DNA of 64,000 bases, taken from the NCBI GenBank assembly GCA_944989445.1, contig CALYLW010000136.1, forward strand, positions 558,001 through 622,000, given 5' to 3'. The notes beneath the pieces are model-generated. The model had not been told where the DNA came from, searched no databases, and saw nothing but the letters and a program-made list of their open reading frames with translations. Positions 36,401-46,454 of this stretch are shown here, in pieces; position 1 is the first letter of the stretch; every line of letters starts with the position of its first letter. A program made the position numbers and the translations under genes. The stretch is from Ampullaceana balthica. Taxonomy: Eukaryota > Mollusca > Gastropoda > Lymnaeidae.

Positions 36401-39400
36401 CAAACTTTGTCAATTTATCAAGGGCGCCATAATAGATTAGCCAAGGGCGCCAAAAACCTAGTTTCGCCTCTGTCTCTGTCTGTCTATCGTCATCTCTTCG
36501 TACGTCGGGCACAAAAACAAAAGTAAAAAAATTAATAAAAGTAAAACAGGATTTTTAAAAACCACGTTTTTATAAGTGTACTAAAAAGAAGAAAATAATT
36601 TAAAACTTATACGTTCAGGTACTTTGATTTAATATGTCTAAAAACGTGGGGCAGGTGTTTGGTATAAAAGTTAAATGGAGATCTATAAGTGAGAGAATGA
36701 GTGAACTGCATATGTATAGCCTCATAAGCGCCCGCCCCACGTTTAAATTATTTTCTTCTTTTACTTATAAAAACGTGTTTTTAAAAAATCATTTTTTACT
36801 TTTAATTATTTTATTATTTTTAGTCCACTAATAAAAACATGGTTATTATAAATCTTTTTTTTTACCTCTATTTATTTTATAAAACACCTCATCAGCACCC
36901 GCCCATTGTTTTAATACGACAATGAGGTCACGGGTTGAACTCGGCACATGAAATCTAACAAGAGCAGACGGATACAGATGCTTATATAGAGATAAACTAA
37001 AAAATGCATTAATTTAATAACGGTACATTTGATTGATCTGAAATTATTTTGATACAATGCCTTGTCAGCCAAGATCTATCTGTGTTAAAATTTTGATCTC
37101 TCTAGGGCCATCAGAAGTGGTTTAATTTTACGTTGGAAAATTTGAAAAATTGCGGACAGACAAGAACGATAGCAAGTTAATAAAAACGTGGTAAAAATGA
37201 CCTACTTCCCGAAATGCCATCGAGCTGAAATTTTGCACATATACTTGTGTCACCTAACAATGCATCGTATCAAAATTTCAGATCTATCGAACGTACCGTA
37301 ATTAAATTAATGCATTTTTAGTTTATCTCTATATAAGTAATATAACATATGGAATTCAAATTCACGGTTTGTTATTGTTTTTTCTTTCACGTGCCAGTTC
37401 AGTTCACGCGTTGATGCCAGCCGTCGATGTCCACAACCCCTCCCGTCCCTACCCCTGGTTTTAAAGCCAGAGGATATCACACGGTGTCAGTCTGTAAATG
37501 TTTATCGCGTTTGAACATAATATAATACTTTTAGTTATGTCTCATATATATAGGATTTATAGTCAAAAACTTTGTTTTTACGGGGTTGTTTATTAAATCC
37601 CTCATATTAACATCGAAATCTTGTCGTTCGTGGGCTGGCGGAAAAATAAAAGTAAAAAATGACACACTTCCAGTGATGCTATCGAGCTAAAATTTTATAC
37701 ATAGACTCGTGTCACCTAACAATGCATATTATTAAAAATTTCAGATCAATCGAACGTACCGTAATTAAATTAATGAATTTTTATTTTATCTCTATTTAAC
37801 TATATCTAGCGGCGTGTTTTTGTTTACATTTTACGTGTCACGCTGAGTTCAGTCCAGCGATCGGTGACCAGACCTCCCCCCCTTGCTTTACAGCAAAGGG
37901 GAGTTAAGGCAGTTTCAGTCTGTAAATGTTTGTCGCGTTTGAACATGATCAATACTTTAAGTTTTTTATCATAAGGGATTTATAGTCAAAAATGGTTTTT
38001 ACGGGGTTATTTAATTACATTTGGTATATTAATTTTGAAATCTTGTCGTCATCTCTCTCTGTCGTTCGCGGGCGTGTGGAAAAACAAAAGTCATAAATGA
38101 CACACTTTCCGTGATGCTATCGAGCTGACATTTTGCACATAGACTCGTGTCACCTAACAATGCATCGTATCGAAATTTCAGATCGATGGAATGTACCGTA
38201 ATTAAATAAATGCATATTTAGTTTATCTCTATATAACTTAATGTAACGTCTGTTGTTTGCAATCACGTGTCACTTGCTTGAGTTCACGCAAGCCATCGAA
38301 TACCACACCTCCCCCTCCCTCAGTTTTACAGCAAGGGGAGATCAGTTGGTTTCAGCCTGTAAATGTTTGTCGCGTTTGAACATAATCAATACTTTTAGTT
38401 ATGTATCATATATGAGGGATTTATAGTCAAAAACTTTTTATTTCTGGGGTTGTTTATTTACTGAGATCGTTGCAACGCACGACGAGTCTGCTAGTTCCTT
38501 ATATTAACATCACCGTCTTGTGTCTTCTGTCGTTATCTCTTGGTCCCTCGGAAAGACAAAAGTAAAAAATGACCCACTTCCCATGATGCAATCAAGCTGA
38601 AATTTTGCACATAAACTTTTGTCACCTAACAATGCATTGTATCAAAATTTCAGATCGATCGAAGGTACCGTAATTAAATTATTGAATTTTTAGTGTAGAC
38701 GTCTGCTATTGTTGACTTCCACGGGTCATTGGAGTTTCACTCTAGCCCTCGATGTCACGGTCTGTCACGCGCTGCGTATTATATTGAGCACAATCCATAC
38801 TTTTAGTTAGATCTCATATTTATATAAGGGATTAATAGACAAAAACTTTGTTTTTACGGGTTGTTTAATTTTAGCACCATTTTCCCTACTGCATGGCATC
38901 AGTGTTTACTTTCTGTGAGCAAAATAAAACATATATTTGAAGAATAATGTTTCACTCACATTTTAATACAAATCAGCAAATTTTATCTCTTTGCTTTTAG
39001 TAGCGTTTATATGAAAGACCATCCGATGCGGTTACAAACAATTTTGCCGTCCCATAACTCTTTTAGTCTCCCTGCCACTTAAATTAAGCTTTAAAAATCT
39101 AGTTAAAAGACAGTTTGGGTACATTCAATAAACAAAATTTCTAGCGCGCGGGTCTGCATGTGATGGCTCTGTTAATTAGAAGGCTATTTCCCCATTACAG
39201 TAGTATAAATTCTATAAGTTGTATTTATTATGTAAATTTATATTAAAATATTCTAAAAAGAAATTGTTTCAGTGGGTGTATAGTATCACTGAGGTAGTGA
39301 CTCTTAGTCTCATCCGTGGTTTGGGCTACCAGTTCCAGCCGTGGTTTGGGCTACCAGTTCCAGCCGTGGTTCGGGCTACCAGTTCCAGCCGTGGTTTGGG

Positions 39401-42400
39401 CTACCAGTGCCAGCCGTAGTTTGGGCGACTAATGCCAGCCATGGTTTGGGCGACTAATGCCAGCCATGGTTTGGCTACCAGTGCGGCCAAGATTTGGGCT
39501 AGGATTTCATCTTGAATGAATTTTAATAAAACTGTGGATGACCCAGGAGTGAAAATTATGCCATTTTAGTCAGTGGTTGGAAATAGTTACCTGTGATACT
39601 ACTACTGCTAAACGTTAATGCAGTTAAAAATCTTCAGTCATCTTACCGACTGGTCAAATTCCTTTGATATACAAACTTTATTTACCTCTGATTCATTTCC
39701 AATACACTGTGGAACGGTGCCGATAAAGACTGCTTTTCCTTCCTGTATAAACACAAGGTTGCATTCCTCTTTGTTGAAAAGATCATCGACGTTAATATTG
39801 GCCAGATCTCTGGGAAATGTTCATTTATTTTATTAAAAGATTGAATACATAATTAGTATTTTTTTAAAAATCATCATGTAATTGCAGAGTAAGTCAAACT
39901 AACACGACTAAAATAAATTTTAAAACAAACAAAACAAAATAAATGGCCGATTTCAAGGCAATCCTATATAATAATCCTATATAATAAAAGGCAATGTTCT
40001 GTGCAGTCATCGATAGCGATTGGTCCCTCAAACTCCTATAGACAGCCAATCACTAGCGGAGAAAAATTACATCTCATTTACATATTGAGCGACGTTCAAA
40101 ATGAGTTATTTTTGGTGCAGTTTTTTCCAAGAGTTTATTTTCAGCGGTGCTCGCAGGGATTTGTAGTCAAAAACGTTGTTTTTACGGGTTATTTATTATA
40201 ACTATAATGTATAGTATTTTTGACGTGATACATATGTATGGCCGGTCGAGACGGTGGGTCTCTCGACAGACCGTGGTGTTGGGGGGAGGTAGAGTATCTG
40301 GACAGACCATGGTGTCGGGGGAGGTAGGGTATCTGGACAGACCACGGTGTGGGGGAGGGAGGTAGGGTCTCTGGAAAGAACGCGGTGTTGCGGGAGGTAG
40401 GGTTCTGGAAAAACCGCGGTGTTGGTGGGGGGGAGTTGGGTCTCTGGACAGACCGGCAGTGTGGGGGGCAGGTAGGGTCTCTGGACAGACAGCGGTGTGG
40501 GGGGAAGGTTGAGTCTCTGGAAAGACCGTGATGTTGGGGGAGGTAGGGTGTCTGGACAGACCACGGTGTGGGGGGCATGTAGGGTCTCTGGACAGACGGG
40601 GTGGATAATGTTGTTATAACTATAATGTGTAGTATTTTTGACGTGTTACACATGTATGGCCGGTCGAGACGGCGGGTCTCTCGACAAACTGTGGTGAAGG
40701 GGAGGTAGGGTCTCTCGACAGACCGCGGTGTTGGGGTGGGGGGAGTAGGGTATCTGGACAGACCGCGGTGTGGGGGGGCAGGTAAGGTCTCTGGACAGAC
40801 CGTGGGGGGGCAGGTAAGGTCTCTGGACAGACCGCGTGTGGGGGGGGGTACGGTTTCTGGACAGACGAGTGTGGGTAATGTTGTGATGTCCTACCATGAA
40901 CTTCACAGGTCAGCTTACAATTATCCCCGTCCTTGGACGGGCTTTGTTGCTAGTAAGAAATATTCCATAAGGGGCCGTTCATAAAGTAGGTCACGCTCCG
41001 GAGAAGGGGAGGGCGTTTAAGAAAGTGTGACAGTTTGTGACAAGGGGGAGGGGGGAGTTAAAAATTGTAAAAAATTGCGTGACGTAACTAAGCGGGTTTG
41101 GCATGATTTTGTTTTAAATTTATTTTCCGGCTCTAAGTCTAAGTTAGAGTTAAGAAAATTAAATATTAATGTGATAAACATGAGGCGTAAAATACTTAAA
41201 TAATATAAATAAATGAAAGAAGGTTCGGTGGCATATCTGGGACTGGAAGTGTGGGGAGGGGGAATTGTGGAAACAACTTGTGAGTTTTAAAAAGTTCGTT
41301 AAACTTGACAACATGTTTTAACATGTAACTTTAGTTGTTGGGAAGTTCTTGCATCACCACCCCCCCCCCTCTCCGTGTTTGGGAGACTATTTCTAGCTTG
41401 CATTTTTATAGGGTTCTTGTGTTTATACTGACATATCAGCATTGAATTACAAAACATGGCATGAAGACATCATTGTTCTGTTTTCTGATGCACTGTCCGA
41501 ACATTATAAATTCAGTCACATGAAGAAAAGTAGAGAGTTATCTTTATTTTGAGGGAAATAAGTTTAAAGACTTGTTTAGGAGGTTCCACATAAGTATAAA
41601 AAAAATTTAAGAAAAGTTTATTAAAACAATTGTTTAGAAATATGTTAGGGTCTAAACCTAATTGATAACACGGTGACCGAAACATGGAACGTTGGCAACG
41701 TTCATAGGCCACGGCTTTGAGGTTTCCACGCATTTATTTTCCTAGCTAGTGTTATATATAGAGAAGGATATAGGCCTACAAAGCTTCCCCAGGACCTGAC
41801 ACCCTGAAATGTCTCAGAAGTGCCAGAAACACAGCCCGGAAGACTGCACGTTTTTGCGCTAACACTTATTGGGTGGAATTATGCAAAAGCATTCAATCTG
41901 CTGCTGATCAGGGAGATATAAAACAAATGTACGAAGGCATAAAAAGGCCACTGGGCCCACAACTTCAAAGTCAGCTCCAATCAAGACAAAATCAGGTGAG
42001 ATGATCACAGAACGAGACAAGCAGATGCGGCGCTGGACTGAGCACTATCTAGAACTCTATGCGACACAGAATGTAGTATCTGACTCTGCCATAGAAAGAA
42101 TACCAGATCTACCAGTTCTAGATCAGCTTGATGCTACACCGTCAATAGAGGAGCTTGGTAGGGCTATCGATCATCTGAGAAATGGAAAGGCCCCAGGCAA
42201 CGATGGCATTCCTGCAGAAGTCCTTAAGCACGGCCAGCCAGCACTACTGAAGCCTCTGCACGAACTCATATGCGATTGCTGGGAACGCGGTCACATCCCA
42301 CAGGACATGCGTGACGCCAAAATAGTTACGCTTTATAAGAACAAAGGAGATCGCAGCGATTGCAATAACTATCGTGGTATCTCCTTACTGAGTATTGTGG

Positions 42401-45400
42401 GAAAGGCTTTTGCCAGAGTGATCCTTGCACGCCTGCAAATTCTGGCGCAAAATGTCTACCCAGAATCACAATGCGGTTTTCGGGCTGGCCGGTCAACAAT
42501 GGACATGTTCTTCTCACTCCGTCAGCTACAAGAGAAATGTCGGGAGCAACAGAAAGCCCTCTTTGTTGCCTTCATAGATCTAACAAAGGCATTTGACCTG
42601 GTCAGCCGCGAGGGTCTGCTACGTATATTGGAAAAAATAGGATGCCCGCCGCGGCTTCTCTCCATCATCGAGTCCTTCCACACCAATATGCACAGCACAG
42701 TGCTCTTCGATGGTGCCACCTCAGAACCCTTCCCAGTCTGTAGCGGAGTCAAACAGGGTTGTGTACTGGCTCCAACACTCTTCGGTATCTTTTTCTCGAT
42801 GCTACTGCGTCATGCATTCGAGGACTGTTTCGAGGGTGTAAACATCCATACCAGGGCGGATGGAAATCTGTACAACATCAGCCGTCTCCGTGCAAAGAGA
42901 AAAGTGGAAAATGTTTTAATTAGAGAGCTGCTCTTCGCGGATGACGCAGCCCTTACCTCACATTCAGAGATAGGTCTCCAACTTTTGGTCGACAAGTTCT
43001 CAGAGGCATGCAAAGATTTTGGTCTAACGATAAGCCTCAAAAAGACCAACATTATGAGACAAGGAACTGACTGCTTCCCAGCAATCTCCATTGAGGGAAA
43101 CACCTTGGATGTCGTCGATGATTTTACCTACCTTGGCAGTAACATCACAAGCACACTCTCCCTGGAAAAGGAAATTGAAACCAGAATCGGCAAGGCTTCA
43201 TCATTAATGGCTAGGCTGAATAAAAGAGTGTGGAACAATGCACAGCTCACTGCTAGGACAAAAATCACTGTGTACCAGGCCTGCGTGCTCAGCACACTCC
43301 TCTATGGCAGCGAGTGCTGGACGACCTATGCCAAACAAACAAAGCAACTCAACAGCTTCCACTTACGATGCTTGCGCAGGATTCTGCACATCAAGTGGCA
43401 GGACAAGATAACGAATGTCGAGGTACTCAGAAGGAGTCATATGCTGAGCATGCACTCAATCCTGAGTGAGAGGCGCCTGCGGTGGCTGGGACATGTCCGC
43501 AGGATGAACTCGGAGCGCATTCCAAGAGCCCTGCTTTACGGTGAGCTGGCAACTGGTGTGCGGAAGAGAGGACGCCCCTGCTTGCGCTTCAAGGATGTCT
43601 GCAAGAAAGACATGAGTCTGGCGCAGATAGACCATAAAACGTGGGAAACCATTGCTGAGGAACGCACCTCCTGGCGGGCTAAAGTACGCGAGGGCATCCA
43701 AGTCGCGGAAGCTTCCCTTACAGTCAAGAGCGAGGAGAAAAGGGCCAGGAGAAAGGGGAAGGGGGGCAGAGGAGCAGGAGGAAACGCCATCATCCCATGA
43801 GGATGGACGGATGCCATAGATAGAGTTATATATAGGTATCCATTCGGAGCTGGGTGGAATCAGGGACGCCATAGGCCGCGTGAACAAACCCTTGCCTTCA
43901 CGTGGATTCGAACCCGCGCATGCCACTCGACCACAGTGCCCCTTATCACTGGAGCCCATACGGTCATAACGGCGCTGGTCATGAGACCACTGGTCAAATT
44001 AAAATACGTTTTGTTGAACACTCGGTGAAAGCTGATTACAAACTCTAACCTGTTGGACAGAGTTTGGTTCAATGAAAGCTGATTACAAACTCTAACCTGT
44101 TGGACATAGTTTGGTTCAACGGGAAATTCTTGACCCTGATAAGATGCTCATCATCCTCAACAAGGATAGACAGGAGGTCACGCAATATTTGTTTGTTGTC
44201 GTATTCTCTTAAGCGGAGAGCGGCAAGCTGAATATGAAAGAACATACATTTTAGGCCAAATTATAGTCCCATTCATCTTTCCCCCTAAAAAAACTCAGGT
44301 TACAGTAGATTCTTATTGCTCCACAATCCCTCCCCATCGTTTCCATACTGTGTACTATAAATCTAAGAAGGACGAAAAATTTTATCCGTATATCTGTAAA
44401 ATATTTTGTTATTTTACCTTATTTCATATGTTGCAGACGCTCCTTCTATACATAATATTATTGTGACCTTCGCTTATCCATGGTTTATGTATAGTCTTGC
44501 AATTTTATTAGAGTTTTAAATGTTGATAGTGTTTTGGTTTTCATTGTTTGATTAGGCAACACGTCCGAAGTCCAGACGGGAAGAGCAAAAATTTGACCGG
44601 GTTTTTTCTTGCATACGGAATAATAAGAAATATGTTTTTATCCAAATGTCAATCTGAGGGTTGTATTATGTTATCAATGTGTTGTATTTCCAAGTTAGAA
44701 TTAATTGCCTTATGTATTGTTATTACTACTTTGATCTTTGTTTTTCTGCATACACAGGCAGAAAAAAATAATGAAACGCAAGCATTATATGAACATGAAT
44801 GAAGGGGAATTTTAACAGCACAACGCATTTCGACATGAAGCAGCCGAGAAAATGACGATAACCCTCACACCAGGAAAAAAATCTGAAACGCGCGCTGCAT
44901 TGGGAACATGAAATTTCAAAATCATCAATCATAGCTGTTACGTGAGAATCACGAGATTGGTGACAGAGAGGTCACGTGAGTGAAAGCGAGGGAAGAAGGT
45001 GCTAGAGATGGTAAAAATGGCTGACTGTGTTATTATGTCTCCACGGTGTGAAACCTAAATTATATCTTTATGTATATAGTGTTTGTATTAAAGTTATTTC
45101 ATTGACATTAGTGCTTCAAGGAATTATTGCACGAAAGTTTGTTTTATGTGAGAACGTCTACAACACACATTAAAAGTAATACGTTACAATAGCCATACGG
45201 GTAAAATGAACAAATTTCATGTCAATAGAAACAAATATATAATTGTGAAGACAAAACTCATTTATGTTTTTCAAGCATCAAATATATTGATATCTTACCC
45301 CTCTTGGGTCATTTAGAACTACTGGTTCAACGTTTAGGTTAATGACGTCATGTTCTAAGGGCTCATTTTCCAAAGTCTCTTGTTTAACCTCGGCTTTATC

Positions 45401-46104
45401 GCTGAATCTTCCACTCGCAATAGAAGCGAATTTAAGAACTAGCGGGGTGGGTGCTTTACCAAATCGGAAAAAAGAGAACAAAATGAATCTCAAAGTATTT
45501 CATTAGTTAAAGGGGTGAAATGTTATGACATGGGGAAATCAGTCATCTCACTAGAAAGTTTACATTTAGCAGATATTGTTCACTTTTAAAATCGAATTTA
45601 CTATAAACTGACTGAATAATACCACCATTTATATCAAATCTTCAGAAAATTTATTTTTGCGGATAGATTTACAGTGATGAAATTGATTGAAATGACATAT
45701 TTGAAACAGTATGAAATTATTGAAATAAAATAAATTGAAAGAACACTTTAATAAATATATGCATTGGATAAATATTGAGTGCACTTGGGGAACGAATGCA
45801 ATAGTATTATATTATTTGATCATTTTAATGGCGCCCGGTGCATTGTGCTGCATGGCCACACAATCCCTTGATCGTTAGTGGTGGCTCAATGAAAATTGTG
45901 AACGGTACTTCACTTGCCCCATAGGCCTACATGGTCTGAACAGGGTTATTATTATTTATTATTTAAACTAAAATCTAAACATTGAATGATCTTCAACAAA
46001 GCAATATATCAAAAACATATTTGTTTACCTTGCAAGTCAGGAAATGGAAGTAAACAAGTGACCGTGGTCAGAAGGACCGTCATGATGAATGATCGAAGAA
46101 ACAT
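30308..46104 (-). CDS. unrecognised secreted protein (gene A of a tandem pair), 6 exons, 223-aa precursor
   Basis: Exons (minus strand): 46029-46104, 45299-45453, 44097-44227, 39686-39809, 32588-32709, 30308-30371. Borders are AG/GT and phases join to 224 codons including the stop. Residues 1-25 look like a signal peptide (MFLRSFIMTVLLTTV, then CLLPFPDLQ). The mature part is acidic and has four Cys (137, 156, 174, 221), suggesting two disulphides, and two N-glycosylation sequons (NQT 115-117, NES 159-161). There is no transmembrane segment after the signal. The paralogue at 57901-64000 keeps the same exon lengths (124 and 64 nt for exons 4 and 6), intron phases, all four Cys and both sequons; exon 4 is 32/42 identical. 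I do not recognise the family and assign no function. Introns hold a LINE, a composite hAT, minisatellites and Helitron-like arrays. Confidence 0.8.
31471..31680. mobile_element. hAT-like MITE in the last intron of gene A
   Basis: The left end TAGGGTGTACCGGATT and the right end (complement of CTAGGAGTGTAACGGATT) are inverted repeats. TTATTAC flanks both sides (31464-31470 and 31681-31687). Internal GGCTCCGGCAAATCCGGCCA repeats. Non-coding. Confidence 0.65.
31756..32402. repeat. 48-51-bp minisatellite, about 13 copies
   Basis: Unit CTACCATCTATTTACCCACATC then TTCCACCTGATATTTTCCCC(C)AATCCTT. Left units are 48 bp with AAACATT variants; right units are 50-51 bp. The long open frame across it is an artefact of the repeat. 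Confidence 0.95.
32588..32709 (-). CDS. gene A exon 5
   Basis: Acceptor CTCCTTTCAG, weak donor TATAG-GTTTTT. Encodes TCDSNTIVVPINENFPEEDS and RVPYVNYVIY. Homologous to 58573-58691, which is one codon shorter. A 60-bp tandem repeat starts about 8 bp upstream of the acceptor. Confidence 0.85.
32717..32957. repeat. 60-bp tandem repeat, 4 copies, touching the gene A exon 5 acceptor
   Basis: The period is exactly 60 bp (GGAAGAAAAAAACCTGTTTA, ending ATACATGTATAGATAT), nearly identical between units. On the minus strand each unit contains a T-rich pyrimidine tract like that upstream of the exon. Confidence 0.97.
33010..33412 (+). pseudogene. L2/CR1-like LINE 3' end with ATT tail
   Basis: The reading SISNTKSFKTAFKTHLFKI matches the conserved C-terminus of L2-type reverse transcriptases. 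The 3' UTR has TTAAGCGCTGTGAGCCCGGG, then GCTATATAAATTTTC and an (ATT)n tail. 5'-truncated. Confidence 0.75.
33415..34790. repeat. Helitron-like tandem-unit region, interrupted by a LINE end
   Basis: Starts TCTATATATAAATGAAAG followed by a TG-rich run, and repeats a unit of roughly 300 bp with GGGCCC...TTTTTTGCTTATATGAGCTATATAAAA and CCAAACTT(A/T)GTATAT. A LINE 3' end (33999-34252) lies inside one unit. Helitron assignment rests only on the TC start and AT-rich leader. Confidence 0.45.
33999..34252 (+). pseudogene. LINE 3' end, GATAA-tail family, copy 3
   Basis: Contains GATAGACATAAGGATAAAAA, the CCGGAATTCGGGCGTGGAATGG segment and the tail GATAAGATTAGATAAGATA. Inserted in a Helitron-like repeat unit. 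Confidence 0.8.
34817..36472 (-). mobile_element. composite hAT element, copy 2 (inverted relative to copy 1)
   Basis: The ends CAGTAGCG and CGCCTCTG are flanked by an exact 8-bp duplication TCTCTGTC (34809-34816 and 36473-36480). It is the reverse complement of 12120-13780, including the nested pogo-like element (about 34920-36020). Its target is a Helitron-like repeat unit in the gene A intron. Confidence 0.9.
36480..38900. repeat. Helitron-like array of about 420-440-bp units
   Basis: GGGATTTATAGTCAAAAAC recurs near 37551, 37975, 38418 and 38836. Units share ATCGAGCTGAAATTTTGCAC, TGTCACCTAACAATGCAT and TTTATCTCTATATAA. One unit is inverted at the left, so 36975-37325 forms a long imperfect palindrome. 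At 38462-38493 ATCGTTGCAACGCACGACGA then GTCTGCTAG resembles a Helitron 3' hairpin plus CTAG. Confidence 0.5.
39310..39490. repeat. 25-bp tandem repeat, about 7 copies
   Basis: Unit GTGGTTTGGGCTACCAGTTC plus CAGCC, degenerating to the right. It lies about 195 bp downstream (transcript sense) of gene A exon 4. Confidence 0.9.
39686..39809 (-). CDS. gene A exon 4
   Basis: Acceptor CATTTCCCAG, donor GAG-GTAAAT. 124 nt encoding DLANINVDDLFNKEECNLVF and AVFIGTVPQCIGNESE. Homologous to 59679-59802. Confidence 0.85.
40196..40890. repeat. G-rich minisatellite in two blocks with a duplicated leader
   Basis: Units of about 35-50 bp built on GGAGGTAGGGTCTCTGGACA and GACCGCGGTG occur at about 40240-40600 and again at 40665-40890. 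Both blocks are preceded by the same roughly 80-bp sequence (ATAATGT(A/G)TAGTATTTTTGAC, GGCCGGTCGAGACGG). The ORFs here are repeat artefacts. Confidence 0.9.
40973..41110. mobile_element. MITE-like element, GGGGCCGTCCATAAATGA family, copy 2 (left end only)
   Basis: TAA followed by GGGGCCGTTCATAAAGTAGG and a GTGACGTAAC motif. No matching right end was found, so it is truncated or diverged. Confidence 0.45.
41111..41780. other. intronic stretch (gene A intron 3)
   Basis: AT-rich, with a C run at 41360-41369. No further feature recognised. Confidence 0.3.
42001..43800 (+). CDS. LINE reverse transcriptase, long open frame (antisense in gene A intron)
   Basis: 599 codons without interruption. 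Reverse-transcriptase motifs in order: GKAPGNDGIPAEVL, KNKGDRSDCNNYRGISLLS, FIDLTKAFDLVSREG (motif A, Asp 193 and 199), SGVKQGCVLAPTLFGIFF (motif B), LLFADDAALT (motif C, Asp 314 and 315), DDFTYLGSNI, then a thumb with YGSECWTT and RRLRWLGHVRRM. The C-terminus is basic and lacks the final Cys/His knuckle common in related elements. The reading continues upstream in shifted frames from about 41850 (ANTYWVELCKSI), so the start chosen here is only the first in-frame ATG. The endonuclease domain is absent: this is a 5'-truncated non-LTR element, and not obviously mobile on its own. It belongs to the widespread endonuclease-reverse-transcriptase LINEs; the clade is not assigned. Confidence 0.9.
   Translation: MITERDKQMRRWTEHYLELYATQNVVSDSAIERIPDLPVLDQLDATPSIEELGRAIDHLRNGKAPGNDGIPAEVLKHGQPALLKPLHELICDCWERGHIPQDMRDAKIVTLYKNKGDRSDCNNYRGISLLSIVGKAFARVILARLQILAQNVYPESQCGFRAGRSTMDMFFSLRQLQEKCREQQKALFVAFIDLTKAFDLVSREGLLRILEKIGCPPRLLSIIESFHTNMHSTVLFDGATSEPFPVCSGVKQGCVLAPTLFGIFFSMLLRHAFEDCFEGVNIHTRADGNLYNISRLRAKRKVENVLIRELLFADDAALTSHSEIGLQLLVDKFSEACKDFGLTISLKKTNIMRQGTDCFPAISIEGNTLDVVDDFTYLGSNITSTLSLEKEIETRIGKASSLMARLNKRVWNNAQLTARTKITVYQACVLSTLLYGSECWTTYAKQTKQLNSFHLRCLRRILHIKWQDKITNVEVLRRSHMLSMHSILSERRLRWLGHVRRMNSERIPRALLYGELATGVRKRGRPCLRFKDVCKKDMSLAQIDHKTWETIAEERTSWRAKVREGIQVAEASLTVKSEEKRARRKGKGGRGAGGNAIIP
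43828..43965 (-). repeat. tRNA-derived SINE
   Basis: On the minus strand: GGTCGAGTGGCATG (A box), GCGGGTTCGAATCC (B box), then a body with CCACCCAGCTCCGAATGG. It abuts the 3' end of the LINE. The body motif recurs at 25865-25890. Confidence 0.65.
44097..44227 (-). CDS. gene A exon 3
   Basis: Acceptor TTCATATTCAG, donor AACAG-GTTAGA. Encodes LREYDNKQILRDLLSILVED and HLIRVKNFPLNQTMSN. The last 19 codons match 63932-64000 of gene B. The donor and about 48 bp around it are tandemly duplicated downstream (44034-44081). Confidence 0.8.
44430..44760 (-). pseudogene. LINE 3' end, GATAA-tail family, copy 4 (inverted)
   Basis: The complement shows GCGTCTGCAAC at the tail end, the CATAAACCATGGATAAGCG segment, and farther in the AATTAATTCTAACTTGGAAA segment common to the family. 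Degenerate. Confidence 0.7.
44803..45298. other. gene A intron 2 sequence
   Basis: No further gene or repeat recognised in this AT-rich stretch. Confidence 0.3.
45299..45453 (-). CDS. gene A exon 2
   Basis: Acceptor TTTGGTAAAG, donor GGG-GTAAGA. Encodes an acidic segment (KFASIASGRFSDKAEVKQET, then EHDVINLNVEPVVLNDPRG). No matching exon is visible for gene B because the window ends first. Confidence 0.7.
45830..45965 (+). repeat. SINE 3' part, same family as 3100-3280
   Basis: Shares TGTGCT(GCAT)GGCCACACA, CGTTAGTGGTGGCT, TTGTGAACG and CACTTGCCCCATAG with the SINE in the ABCF1 intron. The tRNA-like head is missing. Confidence 0.7.
46029..46104 (-). CDS. gene A exon 1: start codon and signal peptide
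   Basis: ATG at 46104, 25 codons plus one base, then donor GTAAAC. The encoded segment is hydrophobic (IMTVLLTTVTCLL). The second ATG (residue 8) is also possible. Any upstream untranslated exon was not identified. Confidence 0.7.
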
Positions 46105-46454
46105 TGTTGGCTTTGTCAAAGCAACTTAGGGATTTCCTTCTGTCGATGGAATACAATGTCTGAATACAATTCTCCAAATTTCTGACCGGTCCTACAATGT
46201 CTGGCCACTGCTACAATGTCTGATCACTGCTACAATGTCCTAAAACCCCTGCTTAAACAAGCAAATGGAACCCTTATCTGTTATTTAGATCATTAACGTA
46301 GGCGGTCGATTTTGCGTCCTATTAACTTACAATTAATCCCTTGACACGGAGATTGTGCGCTTTTTAATGAAAGTTTTATCATAAAATTAAACATTTTTGT
46401 TGGACGACAATGAAAACTAAATTAGGCCACTTTTAAATGCACACATGTGTTACA

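Noticed and set aside
40189..40906. Proline-rich repetitive ORFs
   Set aside because: Translations of the G-rich minisatellite.
43911..43947. tRNA gene
   Set aside because: A and B boxes are present but no full cloverleaf; followed by a SINE body.
43456..43959. 167-codon minus-strand ORF
   Set aside because: Antisense shadow of the LINE reverse transcriptase plus the adjacent SINE.
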